NCBI GenBank assembly: GCA_003576705.1
Contig: QOZS01000031.1
Span: 1 to 64,000, forward strand
Source of the DNA: Desertibaculum subflavum
GTDB lineage: Bacteria; Pseudomonadota; Alphaproteobacteria; Ferrovibrionales; Ferrovibrionaceae
Direction: 5' to 3'
Length of the DNA stretch: 64,000 bases
Each line of letters opens with the position of its first letter. Position 1 is the first letter of the stretch. Below the pieces are notes generated by a model. That model searched no databases. It had not been told where the DNA came from and was given only the letters and a program-made list of their open reading frames with translations. Both the position numbers and the translations under genes were made by a program. Positions 1-8,143 of this stretch are shown here, piece after piece.

Positions 1-402
1 GCGCGGCGGCGCGGTCGGCGAGGCAGGTGCCGGCGGCGGCGTGGTCGCCGCGGCCGTGGGCGCCTCGGTCTCCGGCGCCGGCTTGGGCTCAGGCGGCGGC
101 GGGGGCTCCAGGGCCGCCCGGCGTGTGACTGATCCGCTGCCGGCCGCGCCCAGCTTCGGCGGCTTCAGGACGATCGGCTTCTGGCCCGGCCGCGACTCGC
201 CGGGCAGCGCCGGCCGGCCATAGCGCGAACCATAGGGTTGGCCGATCATCACGCCGGAATCGCTGCCGAGCCGGTCCAGCGCATCGAGATTGACCTCGAC
301 CGAAGGCCGTCCGCTGCCGCCCACCGCCACAGGCTCCTGCGCCCACGCGCTGGTCGTGAGCAGAGCCGTGCCAAGAAGGGTCGCGATGCGGATCGACATC
401 AT
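1..402 (-). CDS. Proline-rich secreted/envelope protein, N-terminal part (cut by left window edge)
   Basis: An open frame runs from the ATG pair at 402/399 down to base 1 with no stop, so the gene continues beyond the window; 134 residues are visible. The first ~20 residues form a typical signal peptide (MSIRIATLL start, hydrophobic core, cleavage likely after SAWA). The mature part has an acidic VEVNLDALDRLG stretch and then a long Pro/Ala/Glu-rich linker from about residue 100. This layout resembles the N-terminus of alphaproteobacterial OmpA-family envelope proteins that have a linker before a peptidoglycan-binding domain, but that domain is outside the window, so the assignment is inference. 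Confidence 0.65.
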   Translation of the reverse strand, partial: MMSIRIATLLGTALLTTSAWAQEPVAVGGSGRPSVEVNLDALDRLGSDSGVMIGQPYGSRYGRPALPGESRPGQKPIVLKPPKLGAAGSGSVTRRAALEPPPPPEPKPAPETEAPTAAATTPPPAPASPTAPPR

Positions 403-448
403 GCCGGTCGTTCTACGGTCCCAAACGCCTCTCTGCCATCGTCCTATA

Positions 449-1240
449 TTATGCTTTGGCGAGCAACGTCTTGAGGGCGCCGTGCAGCGAGTCGTTGGCG
501 GCCAGGATGGAGCCGCCGCCGACCGGGTCACCGGTGCCCTGGATGCCGGTCACGACCCCGCCCGCCTCCCGCACCAGGACGATCCCGGCGCAGACGTCCC
601 AGGGCTTGAGGCCGCGCTCCCAGAATCCGTCATAGCGGCCCGCCGCGACATAGGCGAGGTCGAGGCTGGCCGCGCCCATGCGGCGGATGCCGGCGATCTC
701 CGGCATCATCACGGCGAGCTCGCGGGCAGAGAGATCGTGGCCTTCCTTGCCGTTGAACGGCAGGCCGGTCGCGATCAGCGCATCCGGCAGCTTGCTGCGG
801 GCGGAGACCCGGAGGCGGCGATCGTTGAGGAAGGCGCCGCCGCCCTTCTCGGCCAGGAACAGCTCGTCCTTCACCGGATCCAGGATTACGCCGCAGACCG
901 GCTCGCCCTCGCGCTCGACGCCGATCGAGATGGCGAAATGCGGCACGCCGTGCAGGAAGTTGGTGGTGCCGTCGAGCGGGTCGATGACCCAGCGGTGGCT
1001 GGGATCGCGCCCTTCGATATCGCCGCCCTCCTCCAGCCTGAAGCTCCAATCGGGCCGCGCCTTGCGGAGTTCCGTCACCAGCAGCTTCTCGACCCGGTGG
1101 TCGGCGGCGGAGACGAAATCGGCCGGGCCCTTGCGCGAGACCTGCAGCTGCTCCACCTCGCCGAAATCGCGCGCCAGGCCGCGCGCCGCCTTGCGGGCCG
1201 CCATGACCATGACATTGAGCAGCGCGGAACGAAGCGCCAT
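449..1240 (-). CDS. suhB: Inositol-1-monophosphatase family protein (SuhB-like)
   Basis: A 263-residue protein of normal length for the inositol monophosphatase family, Mg-dependent cytosolic sugar-phosphatases. Motif 1 is WVIDPLDGTTNF, which holds the metal-binding Asp residues; the second metal motif is KPWDVCAGIVLVREAGG near the C-terminus. The N-terminal DFVSAADHRVEKLL segment supplies the family's Asp before the conserved helix. It could dephosphorylate inositol-1-phosphate or a related sugar phosphate, or act as a SuhB-type rRNA-processing factor. It lies about 46 bp downstream of the divergently unrelated envelope-protein start and upstream of nothing obviously co-functional; thiE follows head-on in the same strand order. 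Confidence 0.9.
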   Translation of the reverse strand: MALRSALLNVMVMAARKAARGLARDFGEVEQLQVSRKGPADFVSAADHRVEKLLVTELRKARPDWSFRLEEGGDIEGRDPSHRWVIDPLDGTTNFLHGVPHFAISIGVEREGEPVCGVILDPVKDELFLAEKGGGAFLNDRRLRVSARSKLPDALIATGLPFNGKEGHDLSARELAVMMPEIAGIRRMGAASLDLAYVAAGRYDGFWERGLKPWDVCAGIVLVREAGGVVTGIQGTGDPVGGGSILAANDSLHGALKTLLAKA

Positions 1241-1328
1241 CAGGAACCTCTGGCTTTTTGCTTTGGGAAGCGGGGCGGACAGGGCCCGGAATTCGAGCGG
1301 CGGAAGCTATCAGCGGGGCCTGGACCGT

Positions 1329-1937
1329 TCAATCTCGGTATTTGGCAAGCGCGTCGTTGAAGGCGACCACCGCGGCCGCCGGCCCCTCCGGATGCGACCA
1401 GACGCCGCCGACCACGGCCAGGAAGTCGGCGCCGGCGCGGACCAGATCGCCGCAATTCTCCACGGTTATGCCGCCGATGGCGACGCAGGGGATCTCGAAC
1501 AGTCCGCTCCACCATTCCAGGATCTCGGGCGCGGCCCGCGTCTTCGGCTGCTTGGTGCCGGTCTCGAAGAAGGCGCCAAAGGCGACGTAGTCGGCGCCCT
1601 TCTCGGCCGCCTCCATGGCAAGGTGGCGGCTGTCGTGGCAGGTCACGCCGACGATGCGATCCCGGCCCATCAGGCGGCGCGCGGTGGCGTAGTCGGCATC
1701 CTCCTGGCCGATATGCACGCCGTCGGCACCCAGTTCGGCGGCGAGATCCGGCCGGTCGTTGACGATCAGTGCCACTTCGTGGCGTTCGACCACCGGCGCA
1801 ATCGTCGTATAGGCACGACGGACCGTATCGTCCGGCGCGTCTTTCAGGCGGAGCTGCAGCGCCGCCACGTCGCCGGCGCCGAGCGCCGCCTTGAGCGGTT
1901 CGAGAAACGCCACCGGCTCAAAGGCCGGCGGCGTCAC
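1329..1937 (-). CDS. thiE: Thiamine phosphate synthase
   Basis: Joins HMP-PP and thiazole phosphate into thiamine phosphate. Family motifs are clear: LIVNDRPDLAAELGADGVHIGQEDAD, VGVTCHDSRHLAMEAAEKGADYVAFG, and the phosphate-binding CVAIGGITVENC followed by GVWSHPEG. The nearest standard start is GTG at 1937, giving 202 residues. However, the family's first beta strand (RLYLVTPP) is encoded partly upstream of that GTG, in frame, and the closest candidate initiator there is CTG at 1976, which would overlap the aldolase stop. The true start may therefore be about 13 codons upstream. Sits directly behind the aldolase gene, probably co-transcribed. Confidence 0.88.
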   Translation of the reverse strand: MTPPAFEPVAFLEPLKAALGAGDVAALQLRLKDAPDDTVRRAYTTIAPVVERHEVALIVNDRPDLAAELGADGVHIGQEDADYATARRLMGRDRIVGVTCHDSRHLAMEAAEKGADYVAFGAFFETGTKQPKTRAAPEILEWWSGLFEIPCVAIGGITVENCGDLVRAGADFLAVVGGVWSHPEGPAAAVVAFNDALAKYRD

Positions 1938-1977
1938 GAGATAGAGGCGGCAGCGATCGGAAACGGGAGCGCTCAGC

Positions 1978-2922
1978 TTACTTCTGGCCCCCGTTTTCCT
2001 GGCCCTTGTAGATCTTGATCAGCTGGTCGAGCATCTGCAGCGCCTGGTCGCGCGGCCGCTGGAAGGTGTTGCGGCCGATGATCGAGCCGTTGCCGCCGCC
2101 GTCGCGGATGGCACGGGCGTCGTCGTAGACCGAGTCCTCGCCCTTCGCCGCGCCGCCGGAGAACACCACGATACGGCGGCCGCCGAAGCAGCACTGCATC
2201 ACATGCGCGACCCGCTTCGCCATGGTGCCGGTGTCGATCTTCTCGGCCTCGTAGACCTTCTTGGCGTCGCCCTGCTCCAGGTTGGCGCCGGGCAGCTTGA
2301 CCTTGATGATATGGGCGCCGAGCAGCGCCGCCATGTGCGCGGCATAGCCGCAGATATCCATCGCCGTCTCGCCGTCCTTCGAGATCGCGCCGCCGCGCGG
2401 GTAGGACCACACGACGACGGCGAGGCCGACCGCCTTCGCCTCCTCGGCCAGTTCGCGGATCTCCTCCATCATCTCGAACTGGGCGTCGGAGCCCGGATAG
2501 ATGGTGAAGCCGATCGCCGAGCAGCCGAGGCGCAGCGCATCGTTGACCGAGGCGGTCACCGCCTGGTTCGGCGCTTCCTTGTCGCGCGACAGCGAATTCG
2601 ACGAGTTCATCTTCAGGATGGTCGGGATCTGGCCGGCGAAGGTATCGGCGCCGGCCTCCAACATGCCGAGCACCGAGGCATAGGCGTTGAGCCCGGCCTC
2701 GATCGCGATGTCGAAGTGGTAATGCGGGTCATAGGCCGGCGGGTTCTTGGCGAAGGACCGTGCCGGGCCATGCTCGAAGCCCTGGTCGACCGGCAGGATG
2801 ATCATCTTGCCGGTGCCGCCGAGCCGGCCGTGCATCAGGATGCGGGCCAGGTTCGCCTTCGTGCCCGGATTGTCGGACTCGTACCAGGACAGGATTTCCT
2901 TCACCTTGCGGGTGAGCTTCAT
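1978..2922 (-). CDS. Class I fructose-bisphosphate aldolase (DhnA type)
   Basis: A 314-residue glycolytic/gluconeogenic aldolase of the bacterial/archaeal DhnA class I family, which works through a Schiff-base Lys without a metal. The sequence shows ILPVDQGFEHGP near residue 43, SYPRGG, HIIKVKLPG (the likely Schiff-base Lys region) and the phosphate-binding VVFSGGAAKGED plus GGGNGSIIGRNTFQR at the C-terminal end. The ATG at 2922 is preceded by a GA-rich Shine-Dalgarno-like stretch (gaggaagccc). Upstream of thiE on the same strand with touching ends, so a small operon is likely. Confidence 0.92.
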   Translation of the reverse strand: MKLTRKVKEILSWYESDNPGTKANLARILMHGRLGGTGKMIILPVDQGFEHGPARSFAKNPPAYDPHYHFDIAIEAGLNAYASVLGMLEAGADTFAGQIPTILKMNSSNSLSRDKEAPNQAVTASVNDALRLGCSAIGFTIYPGSDAQFEMMEEIRELAEEAKAVGLAVVVWSYPRGGAISKDGETAMDICGYAAHMAALLGAHIIKVKLPGANLEQGDAKKVYEAEKIDTGTMAKRVAHVMQCCFGGRRIVVFSGGAAKGEDSVYDDARAIRDGGGNGSIIGRNTFQRPRDQALQMLDQLIKIYKGQENGGQK

Positions 2923-3113
2923 GGGGCTTCCTCGTTCGCGTCTCTAGGGGCGCCCGGCAATCGGCCCGGACGCGGGGCCAGATATCGGGCCGGCGCCGCA
3001 GAATCCTGCCTGCCCGGCACCCGGCGTTTGCATGGGGCCGTCTGGATAGTGCAGGGAGGGACCGGATGCAACGCCGACGCCGGGGGAAGGCGCCGGCGGT
3101 CGCGATCGGATGG

Positions 3114-3290
3114 TTAGTGCGTGGTCTCGTGCTCTAGTCGGGCGATCTCGTCCTTGATCTTCAGCTTTTCTTTCTTGAGCTGGGCCAGTCGGAGCATGTC
3201 GGGGTGCGGCCGGGTGATCTCTTCGTGAATGGTGCTTTCCAGGGCCGCGTGTTTCTGGGTCAACTGCTCGACATGGGGATCGAAGCTCAT
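3114..3290 (-). CDS. DUF465 (YdcH-like) small coiled-coil protein
   Basis: A 58-residue, highly charged, helical protein. The core pattern HAALESTIHEEITRPHPDMLRLAQLKKEKLKIKDEIARLE is the DUF465 signature (LKKxKLxIKDEI). The ATG at 3290 was chosen because it has a good ribosome site (gggagaag) 6 bases upstream; a longer frame back to 3332 lacks one. Function is unknown across the family. A second DUF465 gene lies at 4586-4813 on the other strand. Confidence 0.85.
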   Translation of the reverse strand: MSFDPHVEQLTQKHAALESTIHEEITRPHPDMLRLAQLKKEKLKIKDEIARLEHETTH

Positions 3291-3409
3291 GCCCACTTCT
3301 CCCTTGTTGCTACCGCGCCCGAGGCGGCGCAAGCGGAGCTCGAGCGCAGTTGCTATCCTATCCCGGCCCGGGCCCGGGCGCCAGCGGAGCCGTTGGGGAA
3401 TTAAGAAAG

Positions 3410-4003
3410 ATGAACGAAAACAAACGGATGATCGTGGGCATCACGGGCGCCTCCGGAGTCGCCTACGGCATCCGGCTGCTGGAGGCGCTGCGCGCGCTGA
3501 AGGTCGAGACGCATCTCGTTATCACCAAGGCCGGCGAGATGACGATCGGCTACGAGACCGACCGCAAGCTGGCGGCGATCCGCGGCCTGGCCGACCAGGT
3601 CTACGCCATCGCCAATGTGGCGGCGCCGATCGCCTCCGGCTCGTTCCCGACGCTCGGCATGGTGGTCGCGCCCTGCTCGGTGCGCACGCTGTCGGAGATC
3701 GCGACCGGGGTGACTTCGAACCTGCTGACCCGCGCCGCCGACGTGGTGCTGAAGGATCGCCGGCGGCTGGTGCTGATGCTGCGCGAGACGCCGCTGCATC
3801 TCGGCCATCTGCGCGCGATGACGGCGGTGACCGAGATGGGCGCCATCGTGGCGCCGCCGGTGCCGGCCTTCTATGCCAAGCCGACCTCGGTCGAGGACAT
3901 CGTCGATCACTCGGTCGGGCGGGTGCTCGACCTATTCGGCCTCGATGCCGGCCTGGTGCGCCGCTGGGGCGAGACCAGCGGCCCGACGCGCCGCCGCCGC
4001 TGA
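3410..4003 (+). CDS. ubiX: Flavin prenyltransferase
   Basis: Makes prenylated FMN, the cofactor of UbiD-type decarboxylases, from FMN and dimethylallyl phosphate. MIVGITGASGVAYGIRLLE is the flavin-binding N-terminus; PCSVRTLSEIATGVTSNLLTRAADVVLKDRRRLVLMLRETPLH is the diagnostic central block (S-rich loop, then the conserved RExPxH motif). The ATG at 3410 gives 197 residues, the usual length; the frame extends upstream to 3350 but that part is not conserved-looking. It is divergent from the DUF465 gene. Its last ~97 bases overlap the 3' end of the opposite-strand TIGR02444 gene. Confidence 0.94.
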   Translation: MNENKRMIVGITGASGVAYGIRLLEALRALKVETHLVITKAGEMTIGYETDRKLAAIRGLADQVYAIANVAAPIASGSFPTLGMVVAPCSVRTLSEIATGVTSNLLTRAADVVLKDRRRLVLMLRETPLHLGHLRAMTAVTEMGAIVAPPVPAFYAKPTSVEDIVDHSVGRVLDLFGLDAGLVRRWGETSGPTRRRR

Positions 4004-4512
4004 TCGAGCTCCGCCCGGGCGGCACGAGCGATCGTCGCGATCGCCTTGCGGCCGGCGGTTCCGAGCTTCGGGCGCGCCCGCCCCGCCACTGCGGCGAGCG
4101 CGACGGCAAGATCGCCGCGCCGCGCCTCCGGCGTACGGTCCTGGCGGGGTCCGAGCAGCCCGGCCAGCCGGCGCTGCGCTTCCTTCTCGGCTTCGAGCTC
4201 CGCGGCCAGCACGCGCTTCCGCGCCGGCGCCGCCGTCGCGACGCCCTTGAGCTGCCCGCGCAGCCGGCGCAGCGGCAGGATGACCAGCAGTCGCCAGCCC
4301 TCGATCGCCCGGTTGGCCGCGGCCAGAGCCCCGGCATCGACGGCGCCGCGACCCGAGACCGCGGCATAGGCCGCATAAAGCAGCAGGTTCACGTCGATGC
4401 CGTGCCGGTCCTGGAGGGCAAGGCAGGCATCGGCCACGCCGCGCCGCCGGTAGAGCCGGAGCGAGAAGCGCCAAAGCCCCGCGCCGGATGTGGATTTCTT
4501 GGTCTTCGGCAT
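3907..4512 (-). CDS. TIGR02444 family protein
   Basis: A 201-residue protein. Its N-terminus reads GLWRFSLRLYRRRGVADACLALQDRHGIDVNLLLYAAYAA, which matches the TIGR02444 pattern (W-F-L-x-Y, VxxACLxLQDxxGxDVNxLL). The C-terminal half is an Ala/Arg-rich helix that degrades into a low-complexity basic tail. Start ATG at 4512 is preceded by an AGGG element. The stop lies inside ubiX: the two genes are convergent and overlap by about 97 nt, so the low-complexity tail may be a recent 3' extension. Function unknown. Confidence 0.75.
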   Translation of the reverse strand: MPKTKKSTSGAGLWRFSLRLYRRRGVADACLALQDRHGIDVNLLLYAAYAAVSGRGAVDAGALAAANRAIEGWRLLVILPLRRLRGQLKGVATAAPARKRVLAAELEAEKEAQRRLAGLLGPRQDRTPEARRGDLAVALAAVAGRARPKLGTAGRKAIATIARAARAELDQRRRRVGPLVSPQRRTRPASRPNRSSTRPTE

Positions 4513-4585
4513 GGGAAATGATACCCTGGCCGACCCCGCCGGGCACTGGATCAGGACTGCAGACGAAGCCGGCCGGGGCACAGCG

Positions 4586-4813
4586 ATGTTGGGCATGAAC
4601 GACGAAGAAATCGGACTGGACGTCAACGCGATCAACGGGCGCCTCGGCGAACTCAGACAGGAGCATCGTGATCTCGACGACGCGATCCAGGCGCTGTCCG
4701 GCGGCGGCACGTTCAACCACCTGCAGCTGCAGCGGCTGAAGAAGCGCAAGCTGCAGATCAAGGACCAGATCGCCAAGCTCGAGAACCTTCTGGTTCCCGA
4801 CATCATCGCCTGA
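4586..4813 (+). CDS. DUF465 (YdcH-like) small coiled-coil protein, second copy
   Basis: A 75-residue, charged, helical protein with LQLQRLKKRKLQIKDQIAKLENLL at its C-terminus, the same LKKxKLxIKDxI core as the DUF465 gene at 3114-3290. ATG at 4586 follows GGGGCA; ATG at 4595 (MNDEE) is the alternative. The frame also extends upstream to 4490 but there it only covers the start of the opposite gene. Role unknown. Confidence 0.8.
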   Translation: MLGMNDEEIGLDVNAINGRLGELRQEHRDLDDAIQALSGGGTFNHLQLQRLKKRKLQIKDQIAKLENLLVPDIIA

Positions 4814-4853
4814 CCCGTCACGCGATCCGACCGCCTGACCCGACTGGCCTGCA

Positions 4854-5762
4854 TTGCGCGCCGTTGCCGATCTGTGGAACCGCCATCGCCGGACGCTCGG
4901 CGTGGCGCTGCTGCTCGTCGTGCCGGTGATGTTCTCGGTCAACCAGCTGGTGGCGCGGGCGGCGCACGATTTCTTCCCGCCCTTCGCGCTTGCCTTCTGG
5001 CGCTGGTCGCTGGCCGGGCTCGTCATGCTCGCTTTCACCGGCGGCCGTCTGTGGCGGCAGCGGCGCGCGCTGGCACGCGAATGGCCGGAGCTGCTCGGCC
5101 TCGGCTTCCTCGGCATGTTCGTGTGCGGCGCCTTCGTCTATATCGGCGGCCAGACCACGACGGCGACCAATATCGGCCTGATCTACGCCATGACGCCGAT
5201 CGGCATCATCGCCATCGGCGGCACCTTCTATGGCGAGCGGCTCGCCGCCGTGCAGAAGGCCGGGGTCGCCCTCGCGCTTGCCGGCGTGCTCGCGATCATC
5301 TGCAAGGGCGATCTCGGCATCCTGCTGGATCTGGCCTTCACCGCCGGGGACCTCTGGATCGCCACGGCGGCGACGTGCTGGTCGGTCTACTCGGTGCTGC
5401 TGGCCAGGCGGCCTTCGGCGCTCGGCATGGCGGAGCGGTTCACCGCCATCTGCCTGGGCGGCGCGCTGCTGCTGGCACCGTTCGCCATCTGGGAAGCCGC
5501 GCGCGGCGAGGTCGCGCCCCTGGATCTGCGCAGCCTGGCGATCGTGGCGCTGGTCGTGCTCGTGCCCTCGCTCGGCGCCTATCAGGGCTACACGCTGGTG
5601 CAGCGCGCGCTCGGCACCGGCATCGCCGGCCTGATCGCCTATCTCTCGCCGGTCTACAACGCGGGCCTTGCCTGGGCCTTGCTCGGCGAGGTGCCGCAAT
5701 GGTTCCACCTTGCCGGCGCCGCGCTGGTGCTGCCGGGGATCTATCTCGCCACGCGACGGTGA
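4854..5762 (+). CDS. EamA/DMT-family exporter
   Basis: A 302-residue inner-membrane protein with about ten hydrophobic helices arranged as two EamA repeats (roughly residues 15-148 and 160-300), typical of drug/metabolite exporters. Family marks are NQLVARAAHDFFPPFALAFWRW in the first repeat and TTTATNIGLIYAMTPIGIIAI before helix 5; the second repeat ends AYLSPVYNAGLAWALLGE. Substrate cannot be told. Start is a TTG at 4854; no better start occurs before the first helix. Confidence 0.88.
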   Translation: MRAVADLWNRHRRTLGVALLLVVPVMFSVNQLVARAAHDFFPPFALAFWRWSLAGLVMLAFTGGRLWRQRRALAREWPELLGLGFLGMFVCGAFVYIGGQTTTATNIGLIYAMTPIGIIAIGGTFYGERLAAVQKAGVALALAGVLAIICKGDLGILLDLAFTAGDLWIATAATCWSVYSVLLARRPSALGMAERFTAICLGGALLLAPFAIWEAARGEVAPLDLRSLAIVALVVLVPSLGAYQGYTLVQRALGTGIAGLIAYLSPVYNAGLAWALLGEVPQWFHLAGAALVLPGIYLATRR

Positions 5763-5764
5763 GT

Positions 5765-6514
5765 CTAGGCGCTGACCGGCGCCTTCTTGCCCTGCTTCTG
5801 GGCGTACATGGCGCGGTCGGCGCTATCCAGCACCTCGGTCGCCGTGCGGCCCGGGACCAGCGCCTCGACGCCCCAGGAGAACCCGAGCGTCACGGCGGCG
5901 CGGTCGATGACGAGCGGCCGGCTCTGCAGGGCCTCGGCGATGCCTTCGGCCTTGTGCGCCGCCTGCGCGACATCGGTCTGCACCAGCAGGACGGCGAACT
6001 CGTCGCCGCCGAGCCGCCCCACGAGGTCGGTACGGCGCACATTGTCGTTGACCACTTCGCCGAAGCGCAGGATCGCCTGGTCGCCGGTCGCATGCCCGTA
6101 GCGGTCGTTGATCTGCTTCAGGCCGTCGAGGTCGATATAGAGCACGCTCGCCTTCAATCCGTGCCGCTCCACTTGAGCGATGGTGCGGTCGAGCTCGCGC
6201 ATAAAGGCGCGGCGGTTGACCAGCGGGGTCAAGGTATCGCGGTCGGCCAGCCGCTCCAGCTCGCCGACCCGTTCCTGCATGCGCTCCAGCTGGCGGCGCA
6301 GGGTCTGCAGCTCGCCCATCAGGCCGGAAACCGCCGCCTGCACCCTCGGCGTCAGCTCGGTCTCCGGAATGCCGAGCACGGAGGCGGTGTCGCGCGCGCC
6401 GCCGGTCGGCGCCGCGGCCGGCTGCGGCGCTGCCGCAGGCGTGCGCAGATCGGCCCGGGCCACCCGGCCCGCTGCCGCCACGCCAGCGCCGTCACCAACC
6501 TTGATCTCGGCCAT
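5765..6514 (-). CDS. GGDEF diguanylate cyclase
   Basis: A 249-residue soluble protein: Ala/Pro-rich N-terminus (~45 residues), a coiled-coil segment (GELQTLRRQLERMQERVGELERLADRD) and a GGDEF domain. The active site is intact (LGGDEFAVLL), and an RxxD inhibitory site (RRTD) sits five residues before it, so it should make cyclic-di-GMP under product inhibition. No transmembrane or sensor domain is visible; dimerisation through the coiled coil is likely. ATG at 6514 was preferred over an upstream extension to 6628 that reads as non-coding. Confidence 0.9.
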   Translation of the reverse strand: MAEIKVGDGAGVAAAGRVARADLRTPAAAPQPAAAPTGGARDTASVLGIPETELTPRVQAAVSGLMGELQTLRRQLERMQERVGELERLADRDTLTPLVNRRAFMRELDRTIAQVERHGLKASVLYIDLDGLKQINDRYGHATGDQAILRFGEVVNDNVRRTDLVGRLGGDEFAVLLVQTDVAQAAHKAEGIAEALQSRPLVIDRAAVTLGFSWGVEALVPGRTATEVLDSADRAMYAQKQGKKAPVSA

Positions 6515-6664
6515 CGCCCTGCCTTTGCCGCGGAATCTTAGGTCACTTGGGGTGATTCGGCCACCCGGCCATCCGGCCACGTCCTGGGCAGATTTGGGGC
6601 AGATCCCGCCCAAACAAAGGGCGCGCAACCGGCGTAGACTGGCGCCAAAATAAGCTGGCAGGGA

Positions 6665-8143
6665 ATGTTCTCAGGGAAAGCTGACGGTCAGGGGATGCAG
6701 CGGCGCCCGATATTCGACGAGATGCGCGGGTTCGGCGGTGACGTGCGGCCGGTCTATCAGCGCATCGCCCGCTGGCTCGAAGCCCTGGACCCCGAAACCC
6801 TGTCCCACAAGCGGGGCGAAGCCGACCTTCTGTTCCGCCGGCTCGGCATCACCTTCCGCGCCTATGGCACCGATGCGGAGGTCGAAACCACGATCCCGTT
6901 CGATCTCGTGCCGCGGGTGCTGGGCGGCGCCGAATGGGAGACGCTGTCCAAGGGCCTGATCCAGCGCGCCAAGGCGCTGAACGCCTTCCTGACCGACGCC
7001 TATGGCAGGCGCGAAATCTGCCGCGCCGGCAAGATCCCCGAGGCGCGCATCGTGGCGAACGAGCAGTTCGTCGCCTTTGCGCAAGGGTTGGAGCTGCCCG
7101 GCAAGGTGCATGCCCATATCAGCGGCATCGACGTGGTCCGCGTCGGCGAGGACCAGTTCTACGTGCTGGAAGACAATGTGCGCACGCCCTCCGGGGTCTC
7201 CTACATGCTGGAGAACCGCGAGGTGATGATGCGGCTGTTCCCCGGCCTGTTCGCCGACGGCAAGGTGCGCCCGGTCGCGACCTATACCGACCTCTTGCTC
7301 AGGACCTTGCGCCAGGCCTCGTTCTCCACCGATGCCGACCCGACCGTCGTCCTGCTGACACCCGGCCCCTACAACAGCGCCTATTTCGAGCACCTGTTCC
7401 TCGCCGACGAGATGGGGATCGAGCTGGTCAAGGGTTCCGACCTGTTCGTCGACGACAATCGGGTCTACATGCGGAGCCCGCGCGGACCGCAGCGCGTCGA
7501 CGTCATCTACCGCCGGCTCGACGATCCCTTCCTCGACCCCCTCGCCTTCCGGCCCGACAGCATGCTCGGCGTGCCGGGCCTGGTCGGGGCGCTGCGTGCC
7601 GGCCGCGTCAATGTCGTCAACGCGATCGGCAACGGCATCGCCGACGACAAGTCGATCTACCCGCTGGTGCCGGAGATGATCCGCTTCTATCTCGGCGAGG
7701 AGCCGCTGATCGCCAACGTGCCGACCTACGAATGCAGCGACGGGAGCCAGCTGCAATACGTGCTGGACCACATCGCCGAGCTGGTGGTGAAGGAGGTGCA
7801 CGGCTCCGGCGGCAAGGGCATGCTGGTCGGGCCGACATCGACCAAGGCCGAGATCGAGGAATTCCGCGCCATCCTGAAGCGCCATCCCGAAGGCTATATC
7901 GCTCAGCCCACCTTGGCGCTCTCCACCGTGCCGACCTTCGTCGACCAGGGCGTGGCGCCGCGCCATGTCGACCTGCGCCCCTTCGTGCTGTGCGGCGAGA
8001 GCATCACCGTGGTGCCCGGCGGGCTGACCCGCGTGGCGCTGCGCGACGGCTCGCTGGTGGTGAATTCAAGTCAGGGCGGCGGCACCAAGGATACGTGGGT
8101 GCTGGACGACGGGGAGCCGGACGGCGGGGCGCTCGATGCTTAG
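6665..8143 (+). CDS. Circularly permuted ATP-grasp protein (DUF404/DUF407)
   Basis: A 492-residue protein with the circularly permuted ATP-grasp architecture: FRAYGTDAEVETTIPFDLVPR and ISGIDVVRVGEDQFYVLEDNVRTPSGVSYMLENR are diagnostic, and VVKEVHGSGGKGMLVGP carries the glycine-rich nucleotide loop. Such proteins are predicted to form peptide-like (amide) bonds. It is the first gene of a tight cluster with the alpha-E, transglutaminase-like and Anbu genes; its stop overlaps the next start by 8 bp. Start ATG at 6665 is close behind GCAGGGA; ATG at 6695 is an alternative. Confidence 0.9.
   Translation: MFSGKADGQGMQRRPIFDEMRGFGGDVRPVYQRIARWLEALDPETLSHKRGEADLLFRRLGITFRAYGTDAEVETTIPFDLVPRVLGGAEWETLSKGLIQRAKALNAFLTDAYGRREICRAGKIPEARIVANEQFVAFAQGLELPGKVHAHISGIDVVRVGEDQFYVLEDNVRTPSGVSYMLENREVMMRLFPGLFADGKVRPVATYTDLLLRTLRQASFSTDADPTVVLLTPGPYNSAYFEHLFLADEMGIELVKGSDLFVDDNRVYMRSPRGPQRVDVIYRRLDDPFLDPLAFRPDSMLGVPGLVGALRAGRVNVVNAIGNGIADDKSIYPLVPEMIRFYLGEEPLIANVPTYECSDGSQLQYVLDHIAELVVKEVHGSGGKGMLVGPTSTKAEIEEFRAILKRHPEGYIAQPTLALSTVPTFVDQGVAPRHVDLRPFVLCGESITVVPGGLTRVALRDGSLVVNSSQGGGTKDTWVLDDGEPDGGALDA

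Noticed and set aside
290..2018. Long + strand frames overlapping suhB, thiE and the aldolase
   Set aside because: They are antisense shadows of genuine minus-strand enzymes and have Arg/Ala-rich, motif-free translations.
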